From: Neohoeflea coraliihabitans
GTDB taxonomy: Bacteria; Pseudomonadota; Alphaproteobacteria; Rhizobiales; Rhizobiaceae
Direction of reading: 5' to 3'
DNA: 64,000 nt
Assembly: GCF_019334345.1 (NCBI RefSeq)
Contig: NZ_JAHWQX010000002.1
Span: 372,001-436,000, forward strand
Within the stretch, counting starts at the first letter, position 1, and every line of letters begins with the position of its first letter. Of this stretch, positions 52,403-61,816 are shown piece by piece. Under the pieces are notes generated by a model that was given only the letters and a program-made list of their open reading frames with translations, searched no databases and was not told where the DNA came from. The position numbers and the translations under genes are program-made.

Positions 52403-53866
52403 TCAGGCGGTGATGGTGATGATTCGTTCCTCGGTCATTTCCTGGATGGCGTAATGCGGACCTTCCCGGCCAAAGCCGCTGTCCTTTGAGCCGCCATAGG
52501 GCATCAGATCAACACGAGAACTGGATGTTTCGTTGATATGCACGCCGCCGACACGCATCCGGCGGGCCGAAGCGAGTGCCGCGTCCAGCCCATTGGTGAA
52601 CAGGCCGGTGGCAAGCCCGTAGGGCGTGGAATTGACCCGCGCTATGGCCTCATCGAGTCTCGAGAACCTCTCAATACATACGACCGGTCCGAAGATTTCG
52701 CGGCACCCCACGGCCATTTCCGGGTTGATGTCGGCCAGCAATGTTGGCGGCACCACCGTCCCCTGACGATCGCCGCCGGCCAGTTTGCGCGCCCCGCCCG
52801 CAACCGCATCTTCAATCCAGTTCGCGATGCGCTTGGCATCGCCCTCGCTGATCAGCGGCCCGACGACCGTTTCCGATTGATGTGGATCACCATAGGGAAG
52901 ATCGGCAACCAGTGGAGCCAAGCGTTGCTCGACCTGGTCGGCGATCGCCTCATGAACCAGCAGGATCTGCACGGAGGTACAGACCTGCCCCGCCTTGCGA
53001 TAGCCCGCCGAAGCGATCTTAGGCAGCGCGCGGTCGAGATCGGCATCATCACAAAGCACGGTAAATGCGATTGAGCCGAGTTCCATCTGACTGCGGCGCA
53101 GGCCGGCTGAGCGCTGAATCTCGCGCCCGACCTCGGTTGACCCGGTAAATGCGAAAAACCGGATTCGCTGATCGGCCAGCAGGGTACGCGCAACCTCCGC
53201 GCCCCCGTGAACGAGGGAGAGGAAACCATCCGGCATCCCCGCCTCGACCAGAATTTCGCAGAGCTTGGCAGCGGTGAAGGGCGTGTTGCTTGATGGCTTT
53301 AGAACCACCGGGTTGCCGGCGGCAAAGGCCGGAGCGAGCTTGTGTGTGACGGTGTTGAGCGGAGAGTTGAACGGCGTAATTGCCGCCACGACGCCGATCG
53401 GCAGGCGCAGGGTGAAAGCCAGCCGTCCAGCTTGACCCGGTGCGCCTTCGAGCGGCACCACATCGCCCTTGAGCCGGCGCGCCTCCTCCGCCGACAGTTT
53501 CAGCGTCTGGATACACCGCTTCACCTCGCCGGCGGCGTCGGCTTCGGTGAAACCGGCCTCCGCCTGCATCGTGCGGACGAGGATGCCCGTCTGTATCTCG
53601 ACCAGCGCGGCGGCGCGGTCGAGTATCTCACCCCGTTCCCAGGGGGTCGGCGCGCCGTCCTCAAATGCAGCGTGAGCGGCCGCGACAGCGGCGGCAATCT
53701 GCTCGTCGCTGGCGGTTTCGAGAGGTGCGAGTTCAGCACAAGTGTATTTGTCGAGCACCTGGCGCGTCGGGCCGTTGCCGCGTTGCCATATGCCGGCAAT
53801 GAGCAGGCGTCGCTCGACCTCCAGCGCAGGACCGTTCCCGGTCCGAGTTTCCGTTTTCGCAGCCAT
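52403..53866 (-). CDS. Aldehyde dehydrogenase II
   Basis: A 487-residue aldehyde dehydrogenase: ITPFNSPLNTVTHKLAPAFA, AFTGSTEVGREIQ, general base Glu in QMELGSIAFTV and catalytic Cys in RKAGQVCTSVQ. Related to lactaldehyde and phosphonoacetaldehyde-type dehydrogenases by the PFNSPLN and ETSSSRVDLMPYGG motifs. The ATG at 53866 is used rather than the upstream one, which would overlap the Liv fusion gene. It is encoded directly after the importer and likely oxidises an aldehyde made from the imported compound. Confidence 0.9.
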   Translation of the reverse strand: MAAKTETRTGNGPALEVERRLLIAGIWQRGNGPTRQVLDKYTCAELAPLETASDEQIAAAVAAAHAAFEDGAPTPWERGEILDRAAALVEIQTGILVRTMQAEAGFTEADAAGEVKRCIQTLKLSAEEARRLKGDVVPLEGAPGQAGRLAFTLRLPIGVVAAITPFNSPLNTVTHKLAPAFAAGNPVVLKPSSNTPFTAAKLCEILVEAGMPDGFLSLVHGGAEVARTLLADQRIRFFAFTGSTEVGREIQRSAGLRRSQMELGSIAFTVLCDDADLDRALPKIASAGYRKAGQVCTSVQILLVHEAIADQVEQRLAPLVADLPYGDPHQSETVVGPLISEGDAKRIANWIEDAVAGGARKLAGGDRQGTVVPPTLLADINPEMAVGCREIFGPVVCIERFSRLDEAIARVNSTPYGLATGLFTNGLDAALASARRMRVGGVHINETSSSRVDLMPYGGSKDSGFGREGPHYAIQEMTEERIITITA

Positions 53867-53883
53867 GGCGTCCTCACACACAG

Positions 53884-56418
53884 TTAGAGCCAAAGGATTT
53901 CTTTGCGGTAGTCCAGATCTTCCAGCAGCGGTCTGGCCGGTCCTTCGTGGAAGACGGCACCGCGTTCGAGCGCGAAGGCCCGGTCGGAAAGCGCCAGCAC
54001 CAGATCGAGATTGTGTTCAACAATGATGATCGGCACTTCGCGGCGGATCTGATCGAAGACAGTGAACAGTTCCTCGACCACCGCCGGCGACAGGCCTTCG
54101 AAGGGCTCGTCGAGCAACAACAGGCGGACGTTGCCCGAAAGGGCGCGTGCCACCGCCAGCATTTGTTGTTCACCACCCGAAAGATAGTCGGCGTAGGTGC
54201 GGTAGCGCTCCTTCAGACGCGGGAACATCTCGAAGATCTTCTCTTCGCTCCAGACAGTTCCCTTTTCCGCCTCGGTGGCGCGCGCCAAGCGCCCGAGCGA
54301 GAGATTTTCGGCCACGGTCATGCCAGCGAAAAGTCCCCTGCCCTGCGGCACATAGCCGATCCCGGCGCGGGCGATATCAGCGGCGGGCTTGCCGGCAATC
54401 TGCTGGCCGTCAAAGGTAATCTGACCAGACCGCGGAGGCACCAGCCCGGCGATCGACTTCAGCAGCGTGGACTTGCCGGCGCCGTTGCGGCCGAGCAGCG
54501 CGACAATCTCGCCTTGGCGGATATCGATCGAAGCGTCGTTGAGGATGTGGCTCTTGCCATAGAAGGTATTGATGTTTCTCACCTGCAGCAGCATCGGCTG
54601 CGCGCTGGCATCTCCGGCAAGCCGTCCAGTGACCGGCGGCGTGCCTGTACCGGTGTAGACTTCCTGAACCTTTTTGTTGGCGCGGACCTCCTCGGGTGTG
54701 CCGCTCATGAGGACCTCGCCCTCGGTCATCACCGTCACGCGCTGCGAAAAGCCGAGCACGCGGTCAATATCGTGCTCGACGATCAGAACCGGGATGTGCC
54801 GGGAAATGGCGGCAACGAGATTGCCGATGCGCTCGCGTTCGGCTGCGGCAAGACCGGCAAGCGGTTCATCAAGCAACAACACCTGCGGTTTGGAAGCCAG
54901 GGCAATGCCGAGGTCGACAAGTCGCTGCCCGCCATAGGACAGATCAGCGCCCTTCACCTGTTCCATGCCGGCCAGGCCGAGGAACTGCATCAATTCGTCG
55001 GTTTCGCTGTTGATCTGGTCAATATCCTCGACGTCGCGCCAGAGATTGAAGCGTGAGGCATGCTTGGCCTGGACCGAGAGGCGGATGTTCTCGCGGACGT
55101 TGATGCCTTCGAACAGATTGGTGATCTGAAAGGAGCGTGCCAGACCTGCCTGACAGATGGCGTCGGGCGTTTTTCCCTGAATTTCCCGGCCGTGCAAACG
55201 GACACTGCCGGAACTGGGGACGAAACGACCGCTGATCAGATTGAAGAAGGTCGTCTTGCCGGCGCCGTTCGGGCCGATCAGGGCGTGAATCTGACCAGGT
55301 TCGACACTGAGCCCGGCATTGCTGACAGCGCGTATTCCGCCGAAATGCTTGGCCAGTCCGCTTGCTTCAAGCACAGTTTCGGATGACATTTTCGGCTGCA
55401 GGAATGCAGGAATGTCCATCCCTTCGCGTATCTTGCGGCCAGCCATGGCGGCTGCCTCTTCGGGTTCCGGCCGCAGGCGCCTTGTCACCTGTTGCCAGAT
55501 TCCGACGAGCCCGCCTGGCGAGAACATCACAAAACCGACGAAGATCAGTCCAAACCACAGCAGCCAGTTCTCCGTCCAGATGGAAAACCATTCCCGGAAC
55601 AGGGTGTAGAACAGGACGCCGACGGCCGGGCCGAGAAAGTTGTGCATGCCGCCGATCACGACCATCGCCAGCAATTCGCCGGAGAAAACCACGGCCGTCG
55701 GCTCGGCGGAGACGATGTAGTTGAGGAAACCAACCAGTCCACCGGCCAGACCCGTCACCATGGCTGAAAGCACAAATGTTAGCAGCTTGTAGCGTTGCAC
55801 CGGGTAGCCCTGGAACGTGGCGCGTTCCTGGTTCTCGCGAATCGCCACCAGGACGTGCCCAAAGGGAGAGCGCACCAGCCTGAGTTGGGCGTAGAGGACG
55901 AGAAGGCCAATTAGTGCGACAAAGCAATAGTAGGTGATGCCGTCATCGAGATCGAACATCAGCAGGGTGCCGCGGTCGAAACCGCCGAGACCATCCTCTC
56001 CGCCGGTGACAGCCGTCCAGCGAAAGGCAATGGTGAAGGCAAGCGCCGACAGGGCCAAGGTCATGAGTGCAAAATAGACCCCGCGGCGCCGCAGCATCAG
56101 CAGACCAATCGGCCACGCCATTGCGCCAACCACCAGCATGCCGACCAAGAGCGAGGCGACGACGTTCGAACCGAACCAGTGAAGCTGCGACAGGGCAGCA
56201 CCATAGGCGCCGATGCCGAACCACGCTCCGTGGCCGAAGGAGACCAGTCCGGTGTAGCCCATCAGCATGTTGAGCCCGAGGGTGGCGATCACCAAGGCAA
56301 TGATCAGGGTGGCCGTGTTGAGAGTGAGCCCCAGCAGCGGAAGGATGAAGGGCAGAACGATCACGCCCGCCAGCCCGAGCAGCATGGGCCTAAATCTTGC
56401 GAAAGACGTCAGGGTCAT
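53884..56418 (-). CDS. Fused Liv-type transporter: LivM permease + LivG ATPase + LivF ATPase
   Basis: An 844-residue protein carrying three subunits that are normally separate. Residues 1-340: LivM-type membrane domain with about ten helices (LGLNMLMGYTGLVSFGHGAWF, VAIRENQERATFQGY, VVIGGMHNFLGPAVGV). Residues 345-590: LivG-type ATPase (Walker A at 382-389, LSYGGQR, Walker B LLLDEPLAG). Residues 608-844: LivF-type ATPase (Walker A at 643-650, LSGGEQQ, LLLDEPFEGL). Linkers are short (about 331-345 and 590-608). No stop or frameshift lies between. The start overlaps the end of livH by four bases. The complete importer is thus LivK, LivH and this protein. Substrates of this group include branched amino acids, amides and aromatic acids. 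Confidence 0.93.
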   Translation of the reverse strand: MTLTSFARFRPMLLGLAGVIVLPFILPLLGLTLNTATLIIALVIATLGLNMLMGYTGLVSFGHGAWFGIGAYGAALSQLHWFGSNVVASLLVGMLVVGAMAWPIGLLMLRRRGVYFALMTLALSALAFTIAFRWTAVTGGEDGLGGFDRGTLLMFDLDDGITYYCFVALIGLLVLYAQLRLVRSPFGHVLVAIRENQERATFQGYPVQRYKLLTFVLSAMVTGLAGGLVGFLNYIVSAEPTAVVFSGELLAMVVIGGMHNFLGPAVGVLFYTLFREWFSIWTENWLLWFGLIFVGFVMFSPGGLVGIWQQVTRRLRPEPEEAAAMAGRKIREGMDIPAFLQPKMSSETVLEASGLAKHFGGIRAVSNAGLSVEPGQIHALIGPNGAGKTTFFNLISGRFVPSSGSVRLHGREIQGKTPDAICQAGLARSFQITNLFEGINVRENIRLSVQAKHASRFNLWRDVEDIDQINSETDELMQFLGLAGMEQVKGADLSYGGQRLVDLGIALASKPQVLLLDEPLAGLAAAERERIGNLVAAISRHIPVLIVEHDIDRVLGFSQRVTVMTEGEVLMSGTPEEVRANKKVQEVYTGTGTPPVTGRLAGDASAQPMLLQVRNINTFYGKSHILNDASIDIRQGEIVALLGRNGAGKSTLLKSIAGLVPPRSGQITFDGQQIAGKPAADIARAGIGYVPQGRGLFAGMTVAENLSLGRLARATEAEKGTVWSEEKIFEMFPRLKERYRTYADYLSGGEQQMLAVARALSGNVRLLLLDEPFEGLSPAVVEELFTVFDQIRREVPIIIVEHNLDLVLALSDRAFALERGAVFHEGPARPLLEDLDYRKEILWL

Positions 56419-57293
56419 TTTTCAAACTTCTCGATCGGTTCGCCCAGCAGACCCCGTGGGCGCAGCAGCAGGACAAGGAACATGAGCACATACATCGAGG
56501 CTTCGCCGGCAGCGGGATAGAAGTGGATGGTCACACCGCGGACAACGCCGACCAGCAGCGCCGCTGCGACCACGCCCCAGAAACTGCCCAGACCGCCGAT
56601 GATCACGACGACGAAAGCGACCGTGATGATTTCATCGCCCATGGCGGGATGAACGATGGTGATGGGCGCGAAAAGGGCGCCGCCGAGTGCTGCAAGGCCG
56701 ACGCCCAGCATGACAATCGCCGTCATGTAGGGCTGGAGGCGGATGCCCAGGGCAGCAACCATATCCGGCTTCTGGATGCCGGCGCGCACGACGCGGCCGA
56801 ACGAGGTGCGCTGCAGGATCAGCCAGAGGGCAAGGAGAATGAGCGCCACAACGCCGAGCATCAGCAAGCGGTAGCGGGAGAACAGGAAGTCACCGATGAT
56901 GACCGATCCCTTGAGATCGGGCGGCAAGGAGGCCAGCAGCGGCGCTCCGCCCCAGATGATGCGGATGGACTGTTCGGCCACCAGGGCCAGGCCGAAGGTG
57001 ACAAGCAGGCTGAGGATCGGATCCTCGTCATAAAACCGTCTGAGGATCAGCCTCTCAAAGAGGATTCCGAGGCATGCGACCAGCACCGGCGAAATCACTG
57101 CCGCGCCGGCAAAGCCGAAGGTTGGCAACATCTCGACGAAGAGATAGGCGCCGAGGGCGTAAAAGGCCCCGTGTGAAAGATTGACGATGCCTCCGACGCT
57201 GAAAATCAGCGACAGTCCCAGGGCGATCAGCAGGTAATAGCCGCCAAGGACCAGGCCGTTGACGACCTGCTCGAAGAAAAAAACGATTTGCAT
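56415..57293 (-). CDS. livH: Branched-chain amino-acid-type ABC permease LivH
   Basis: A 292-residue inner-membrane permease with about eight helices. Family features: VVNGLVLGGYYLLIALGLSL, VGGIVNLSHGAFYALGAYLF, LAALGGALFAPITIVHPAMG and VIIGGLGSFWGVVAAALLVG. It dimerises with the LivM part of the fused protein, whose gene it overlaps. A large hairpin separates it from the livK gene. Confidence 0.93.
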   Translation of the reverse strand: MQIVFFFEQVVNGLVLGGYYLLIALGLSLIFSVGGIVNLSHGAFYALGAYLFVEMLPTFGFAGAAVISPVLVACLGILFERLILRRFYDEDPILSLLVTFGLALVAEQSIRIIWGGAPLLASLPPDLKGSVIIGDFLFSRYRLLMLGVVALILLALWLILQRTSFGRVVRAGIQKPDMVAALGIRLQPYMTAIVMLGVGLAALGGALFAPITIVHPAMGDEIITVAFVVVIIGGLGSFWGVVAAALLVGVVRGVTIHFYPAAGEASMYVLMFLVLLLRPRGLLGEPIEKFEK

Positions 57294-57349
57294 GTGTCAG
57301 GTCCGTGCTTGAACGGGGTCGCAACCCTCTGGCCGTCGAGCTGCCCTGT

Positions 57350-57382
57350 GCTGCGGAGGCCGACACAGCCGGCCTCCGCAGC
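57350..57382 (-). terminator. Intercistronic hairpin between livK and livH
   Basis: Perfect 13-base arms GCTGCGGAGGCCG and CGGCCTCCGCAGC around a 7-base loop, close to the end of livK. No T-run follows on the minus strand. It is the strongest of the five hairpins that follow binding-protein genes in this window. Confidence 0.65.
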
Positions 57383-57393
57383 ATTTGGCATTC

Positions 57394-58644
57394 TTACAGA
57401 CTGCAGCCGCTCTGCTCGCGTGTCGGATAGATGAGGGTCAGGTCCTGATCCGGACCCGGAACCGCTTGTCCGAGTTCCATCAGTTCGAGCACGTCGGACA
57501 CTTCATCAGGATCGCGTGCGGTGACCGTATAGGCTTCCTGGATCAGCTGATGATCCCAGTCGCGGAAATAGGCCTTGCGGTTCTTGAGGATGTCGAATTC
57601 GGCGCCCGATGCGAGGTAGTCCACCAGTTCCTCGTTGTCGACCGATTGGGTCTCCTCCATCGCCTTGGCCAGGATCTTCATGGCGATGTAGTCGATCCAG
57701 GCATGGTTCTCGGGTGTCTTGCCGAACTTCGCCCTGAAGCGCTCGACAAATTCAAGCGAGGCGGGAACATCGAGGGTATGGTACCAAACTGCCGGCCACG
57801 TGCCGGTGATGTTGCCCGGACCGGCGGCCCATCCATCGACCGTGTTGAAACCGAAGCCGACGGTCGGGAACGGCAAGCCGAACTCGGCATATTGCTTGGC
57901 AAAGTTCGGCACCTGGTTGCCCGCCAAATTGAGGCAGACCACGTCGGGCTGCGCCTGGCGGATCTTGAGGATGAACGGACTGAAATCGGTCAGATCGGTT
58001 GCAATCAGTTCGTTGCCGACAAGCTCTGCGTTGTTGGCCTCGAAAAAGCGCTCGGCTGCTTCCAAGAGATCGTGGCCGAAAACGTAGTCCGCGGTCAGGG
58101 TGAAGAACTTGCGGCCATCGACCATGTTGTCGCGTTTCAGACTTTCACCGACGACGTTGACATTCACGGTGTTGGGAATGTCGGTGCAGAACATATAGCG
58201 GTTGCAGCTTTCGCCGCGCAACACGTCCGAGCGCGGACCAGTGGCAATGAACAGCTTCTTGTTGCGCTCTGCGACCTGACCGATTGCCAGGGTGGAAGCC
58301 GAGCTGATTTCGCCAAGGATCACGTCCTTGTTGTCGCGTTCGATCATGCGCTGCGCCTTGGTGGCAGCGTTCTCCGGATTGATGGAATCCTCTGTCTGAA
58401 CATCAACCTGGCGCCCCAGCACGCCTCCGGCGGCATTGATCTCCTCGGCAGCGAGCTGGACGCCAAGAGAGGCCCACTCTCCCATCACGCCAAGAAATCC
58501 GGTCAGCGGCGTCAGGTGGCCAATCTGGATGGGCCCCGACTGGGCGCGCAGATAACCCGGCATGGCGAGCGTCGCGGCGCCAGCCGCCGCCGTGCCAAGT
58601 ACGGTGCGGCGCGAAATCAGATTGGATTTGTCTAGCTTGCTCAT
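57394..58644 (-). CDS. livK: Liv-type periplasmic binding protein
   Basis: A 416-residue type-I periplasmic-binding-fold protein. It starts with a twin-arginine-like leader (LISRRTVLGTAAAGAATLAM), unusual for a Liv receptor and suggestive of Tat export. Features: IQIGHLTPLTGFLGVMGEWA, LAAEEINAAGGVLGRQVDV, VILGEISSASTLAIGQVAE and YVFGHDLLEAAERF. Related to urea/short-chain amide or aromatic-acid receptors. First gene of the operon, divergent from the lysR gene. Confidence 0.9.
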   Translation of the reverse strand: MSKLDKSNLISRRTVLGTAAAGAATLAMPGYLRAQSGPIQIGHLTPLTGFLGVMGEWASLGVQLAAEEINAAGGVLGRQVDVQTEDSINPENAATKAQRMIERDNKDVILGEISSASTLAIGQVAERNKKLFIATGPRSDVLRGESCNRYMFCTDIPNTVNVNVVGESLKRDNMVDGRKFFTLTADYVFGHDLLEAAERFFEANNAELVGNELIATDLTDFSPFILKIRQAQPDVVCLNLAGNQVPNFAKQYAEFGLPFPTVGFGFNTVDGWAAGPGNITGTWPAVWYHTLDVPASLEFVERFRAKFGKTPENHAWIDYIAMKILAKAMEETQSVDNEELVDYLASGAEFDILKNRKAYFRDWDHQLIQEAYTVTARDPDEVSDVLELMELGQAVPGPDQDLTLIYPTREQSGCSL

Positions 58645-58772
58645 TTTATCCCTCCCTAGGATCAGAAATCGTGCGGAAGCCGCCCCCGAGCGACGACCTA
58701 CGGGCCTCCTACCCGTCGATTTGGCGGGACTATAGCGAACCGCAACAGCGAGCAGAAATACGCGATTCCGAG

Positions 58773-58813
58773 ACTAGGTATAAGGTTTACTTATATGGCA
58801 AATCCGGCCTAGT
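58773..58813. promoter_or_regulatory. Candidate LysR operator region
   Basis: Two nested inverted repeats in the divergent livK-lysR promoter: TATAAG-N5-CTTATA (58779-58795), fitting the T-N11-A LysR box, and outer arms ACTAGG (58773-58778) and CCTAGT (58808-58813). They lie just before the lysR start. Confidence 0.6.
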
Positions 58814-58825
58814 ATTCCCGCCATT

Positions 58826-59812
58826 ATGGACATCAGACAGCTTCGATATTTTGTGCAGATCGTCGACAGCGGCAGCCTTTCGAAGGCTTCTCGCGCGTTC
58901 CACATCGCCCAGCCGGCACTCAGTCAACAGATAGCCAAGCTCGAGGAACAGGTCGGCAAGCCGCTCCTGAACCGGACACACAAGGGCGTCACACCGACTG
59001 ACAACGGTCTGGCGCTGTATCATCACGCGCGCTTCATGCTGCGCCAACTCGACCAGGCACTTTCGATCGCCAGAAGCGAGACCGCCGAAGTGCAAGGCAT
59101 GGTGACCGTCGGTTTGCCGGCGACCACCGTGGCCGCCATGGGCCTGCCACTGGTGCGGCGAATTCGCGAGCGGTATCCCGGTATCCTTCTCAATGTTGTG
59201 GAGGGCATGAGCGGCCACATCGGGCATCTGATGCGCATGGGACAACTCGATCTGGCTGTCCTGTTCAGCCAGGAACTGGCGCCGGACGTTTCGGTGGAGG
59301 CGCTCCTCTCGGAAGAACTGTTTCTCATCATTCCCGAACACAGCCAGTTGGTCGCCAAGGACAAGAGCAGCGTCTCGACAAGCGAGGTGGCAGATATTCC
59401 GCTTATCCTGCCGACCTCGTCACATGGGCTGCGCCAGCGCATTACCGCAGTGTTTGAAAACCGCGGGCTGAGCACAAAGGTGGTGGCGGAAATCGATTCC
59501 CTGTCGCTGTTGATGGACGCTGTGCACGACGATATCGGCGCCACGATCAAACCGATCGGCGCCGTGATGAAAGAGGGAGGGCACGGACGTGCCTGGCGGT
59601 TCCTGACGTTCTCCGATGTCAGTTTCCGCAGACGCAATTTTCTGCATTTTCTGCCGCCGGAACGCCTGACAACAGCTGCAGCAATGGTCGCGGGCGAGTT
59701 AAAGCAGGTGGCGCGTGAACTCACGCTGCAGAAGAAATGGCCGGGTTTCGAACCGATCGGCGCACCCAACCGCGAAGCAATAGAGAAGCCCGCGATCATC
59801 GCATCAAAATGA
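58826..59812 (+). CDS. LysR-type transcriptional regulator
   Basis: A 328-residue regulator. Residues 1-60 form the helix-turn-helix (RQLRYFVQIVDSGSLSKASR, FHIAQPALSQQIAKLEEQVG), then a linker helix and a periplasmic-binding-like effector domain (VTVGLPATTVAAMGLPLVRR, DLAVLFSQELAPDVSVEALL). The layout resembles the Nac/CbI-like and NahR-related groups. It is divergent from the Liv operon and precedes the flavoprotein-TPP-cupin genes, so it probably controls both sides. The last 30 residues are a basic tail. Confidence 0.93.
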   Translation: MDIRQLRYFVQIVDSGSLSKASRAFHIAQPALSQQIAKLEEQVGKPLLNRTHKGVTPTDNGLALYHHARFMLRQLDQALSIARSETAEVQGMVTVGLPATTVAAMGLPLVRRIRERYPGILLNVVEGMSGHIGHLMRMGQLDLAVLFSQELAPDVSVEALLSEELFLIIPEHSQLVAKDKSSVSTSEVADIPLILPTSSHGLRQRITAVFENRGLSTKVVAEIDSLSLLMDAVHDDIGATIKPIGAVMKEGGHGRAWRFLTFSDVSFRRRNFLHFLPPERLTTAAAMVAGELKQVARELTLQKKWPGFEPIGAPNREAIEKPAIIASK

Positions 59813-60013
59813 CCGGCGGGCGCACAAAGCGCTGAACCGGTGTCGCGAACTCCGGGCGACGCTGCGAGGCATATAACCGCTCCCGACTTTCGTGCCATAT
59901 TTTCCGCAAGAGACGCGATACCGGCCATCCGGGTCGTCTGTTGGCGCGTGCAAGACGCTCCGCCCGGCGGAGCGAGATGATTTCCGAGCCAAACATGTTG
60001 ACATGGCAGTACA

Positions 60014-61798
60014 ATGTGTGGCCTGAAATACGATATTATGAAATCCAACTCCACAATATTAACAAAAGAAGGGGCGAGCACGCCGTTTGATCCGCGCGAG
60101 CGACCGGATCTCAGTTCCCTGCGCGAGGTTGATCTGATCATTCTGGGGAGTGGAGCGGCGGGCCTCACAGCAGCCTTGACCGGGCTGCTCGCGGGGCTGC
60201 AGGTGGTGGTTCTGGAAAAGGCTCCGGTGCTCGGCGGCACTTCGGCGCGATCCTCGGGCACGGTCTGGATTCCGGACAACCAATACATGCGGGCTGCCGG
60301 GATCAGTGACGACCGGACGCGCGCCGCAACCTATCTTGAGAAGCTGGTCGGTGCGCGCGGCCCGCGCCAACCCTGGGAGGTCTTCCTGGACACGGCGCCA
60401 CGCATGGAGGCCGACCTGGCAGAAAGCGCCGACATTCGTTTCCGGCCAATGCCGACTGCCGCGGACTACCGATCGGAAATCGACGGGGCTGGCGAGGGCT
60501 GGCGGCCGCTGGAACCGCTGCCCTTCGACGGACGCAAACTCGGCGGCTATTTTTCCCTGCTGGCGCCGCCGATCCGGGAACTGACTGTGTTTGGCGGAAT
60601 GATGGTCAGCCGTGCCGAAGCCGGAGAGCTCATTCATTTCGACAGGTCGCCGAGGGCTGCCTTGAAAGGCGCACGCCTCACCCTGCGCTATCTACGCGAC
60701 CGGATATCCTACAATCGCGGCACGCGTCTGGTTATGGGGAATGGCCTCGTCGGACGGCTCTTATGGCAATTGCTGCGCCGTGACGGCCTGATTTGGGAAA
60801 ATGTCACCGTCACGTCGCTCGAGCGTGATGGCGATCGCATTAACGGTGTCCAATATGCGCTTGGCACGCGCGAAGGCATGCTGAAAGCCCGCAGAGGCGT
60901 GGTGCTTGCCGGCGGCGGCTACCCATCCAGTGGAAAATGGCGCGAGAGCCAACTGCCGAAGCCCACGCCTCGTTACACTCCGGCCGCCCCGCATGCGGCT
61001 GGGTCGAGTGTGGAACTGGGCCTCGCGGCAGGCGCTGCGCTAGGCCCTCCGGGCTTGGATAACGGGCTGTGGTTTCCTTCCTCGATCCGTCGCCGGAAGG
61101 ATGGCAGCCTCGCTGTCTATCCGCATATCGTGCTCGATCGCGCCAAACCCGGCTGCATTATCGTTGACAGCCAGGGCCAACGTTTCGCAAATGAAGCGCT
61201 GTCCTACCACGATTTCGTGCGCTCGATGTATGTCGCAAACGCCGATGTGCCTTGCATCCCAGCCTGGCTAATCGGTGATCGCGACTTCCTGCGCCGGTAC
61301 GGTATGGGCATCGTGCGCCCGCGCACGCCGTTTCTGGGCAGCTATCGCAAGGATGGCTATCTCAAATACGGGGCCGACATCGCCGGGCTGGCTCAGGCGA
61401 TTAACGTTCCGGCGGATGCCCTGCGCGACACCATCGCGCGTTTCAACAGCTTTGCCGCGCGTGGAGTCGACGAGGACTTCGGCCGCGGCACAACGGTCTA
61501 TCAGCGCGCCAATGGCGATCCGCGGCACAAGCCCAATCCCTGTCTTGGTCCGGTGGGTTCACGCGAGCTTTATGCCGTGGAACTGCATCCGACGCCGCTT
61601 GGCACCAGCCGCGGCCTGGCCGCCTCGCCGGACGGCGAAGTGCTCGATGAAACGGGCGCGCCGATCCCGGGCCTGTATGTCTGCGGCAATGACATGCAGT
61701 CGTGTTTTTCAGGGGAGTATCCCGGTGCCGGAGCGCAAATCGGCATGGGGATGACGTTTGGCTGGCGCGTCGCGCGGCATGCGGCCGGCAAGAATTGA
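60014..61798 (+). CDS. FAD-binding dehydrogenase (KstD/fumarate-reductase flavoprotein-like)
   Basis: A 594-residue flavoprotein. The FAD fold is at residues 40-70 (LIILGSGAAGLTAALTGLLA, VVLEKAPVLGGTSARSSG), with the substrate-cap domain in the middle and the closing FAD motif GLYVCGNDMQSCFSGEYPGA and GAQIGMGMTFGW. It belongs with 3-ketosteroid-delta1-dehydrogenase and related FAD_binding_2 enzymes. Steroid genes are absent, so another ring or enone compound is more likely. A start at 60038 is possible. A short 17-base gap leads into the TPP enzyme gene. Confidence 0.88.
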   Translation: MCGLKYDIMKSNSTILTKEGASTPFDPRERPDLSSLREVDLIILGSGAAGLTAALTGLLAGLQVVVLEKAPVLGGTSARSSGTVWIPDNQYMRAAGISDDRTRAATYLEKLVGARGPRQPWEVFLDTAPRMEADLAESADIRFRPMPTAADYRSEIDGAGEGWRPLEPLPFDGRKLGGYFSLLAPPIRELTVFGGMMVSRAEAGELIHFDRSPRAALKGARLTLRYLRDRISYNRGTRLVMGNGLVGRLLWQLLRRDGLIWENVTVTSLERDGDRINGVQYALGTREGMLKARRGVVLAGGGYPSSGKWRESQLPKPTPRYTPAAPHAAGSSVELGLAAGAALGPPGLDNGLWFPSSIRRRKDGSLAVYPHIVLDRAKPGCIIVDSQGQRFANEALSYHDFVRSMYVANADVPCIPAWLIGDRDFLRRYGMGIVRPRTPFLGSYRKDGYLKYGADIAGLAQAINVPADALRDTIARFNSFAARGVDEDFGRGTTVYQRANGDPRHKPNPCLGPVGSRELYAVELHPTPLGTSRGLAASPDGEVLDETGAPIPGLYVCGNDMQSCFSGEYPGAGAQIGMGMTFGWRVARHAAGKN

Positions 61799-61816
61799 AT
61801 GCGAAAGGAAACGAGA

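Noticed and set aside
53947-55056. A 369-residue plus-strand frame
   Set aside because: Antisense to the two ATPase domains of the Liv fusion; no motif of its own.
60014-61798. A steroid-degradation locus
   Set aside because: The flavoprotein resembles ketosteroid dehydrogenases, but no other steroid-degradation gene is seen in the window.
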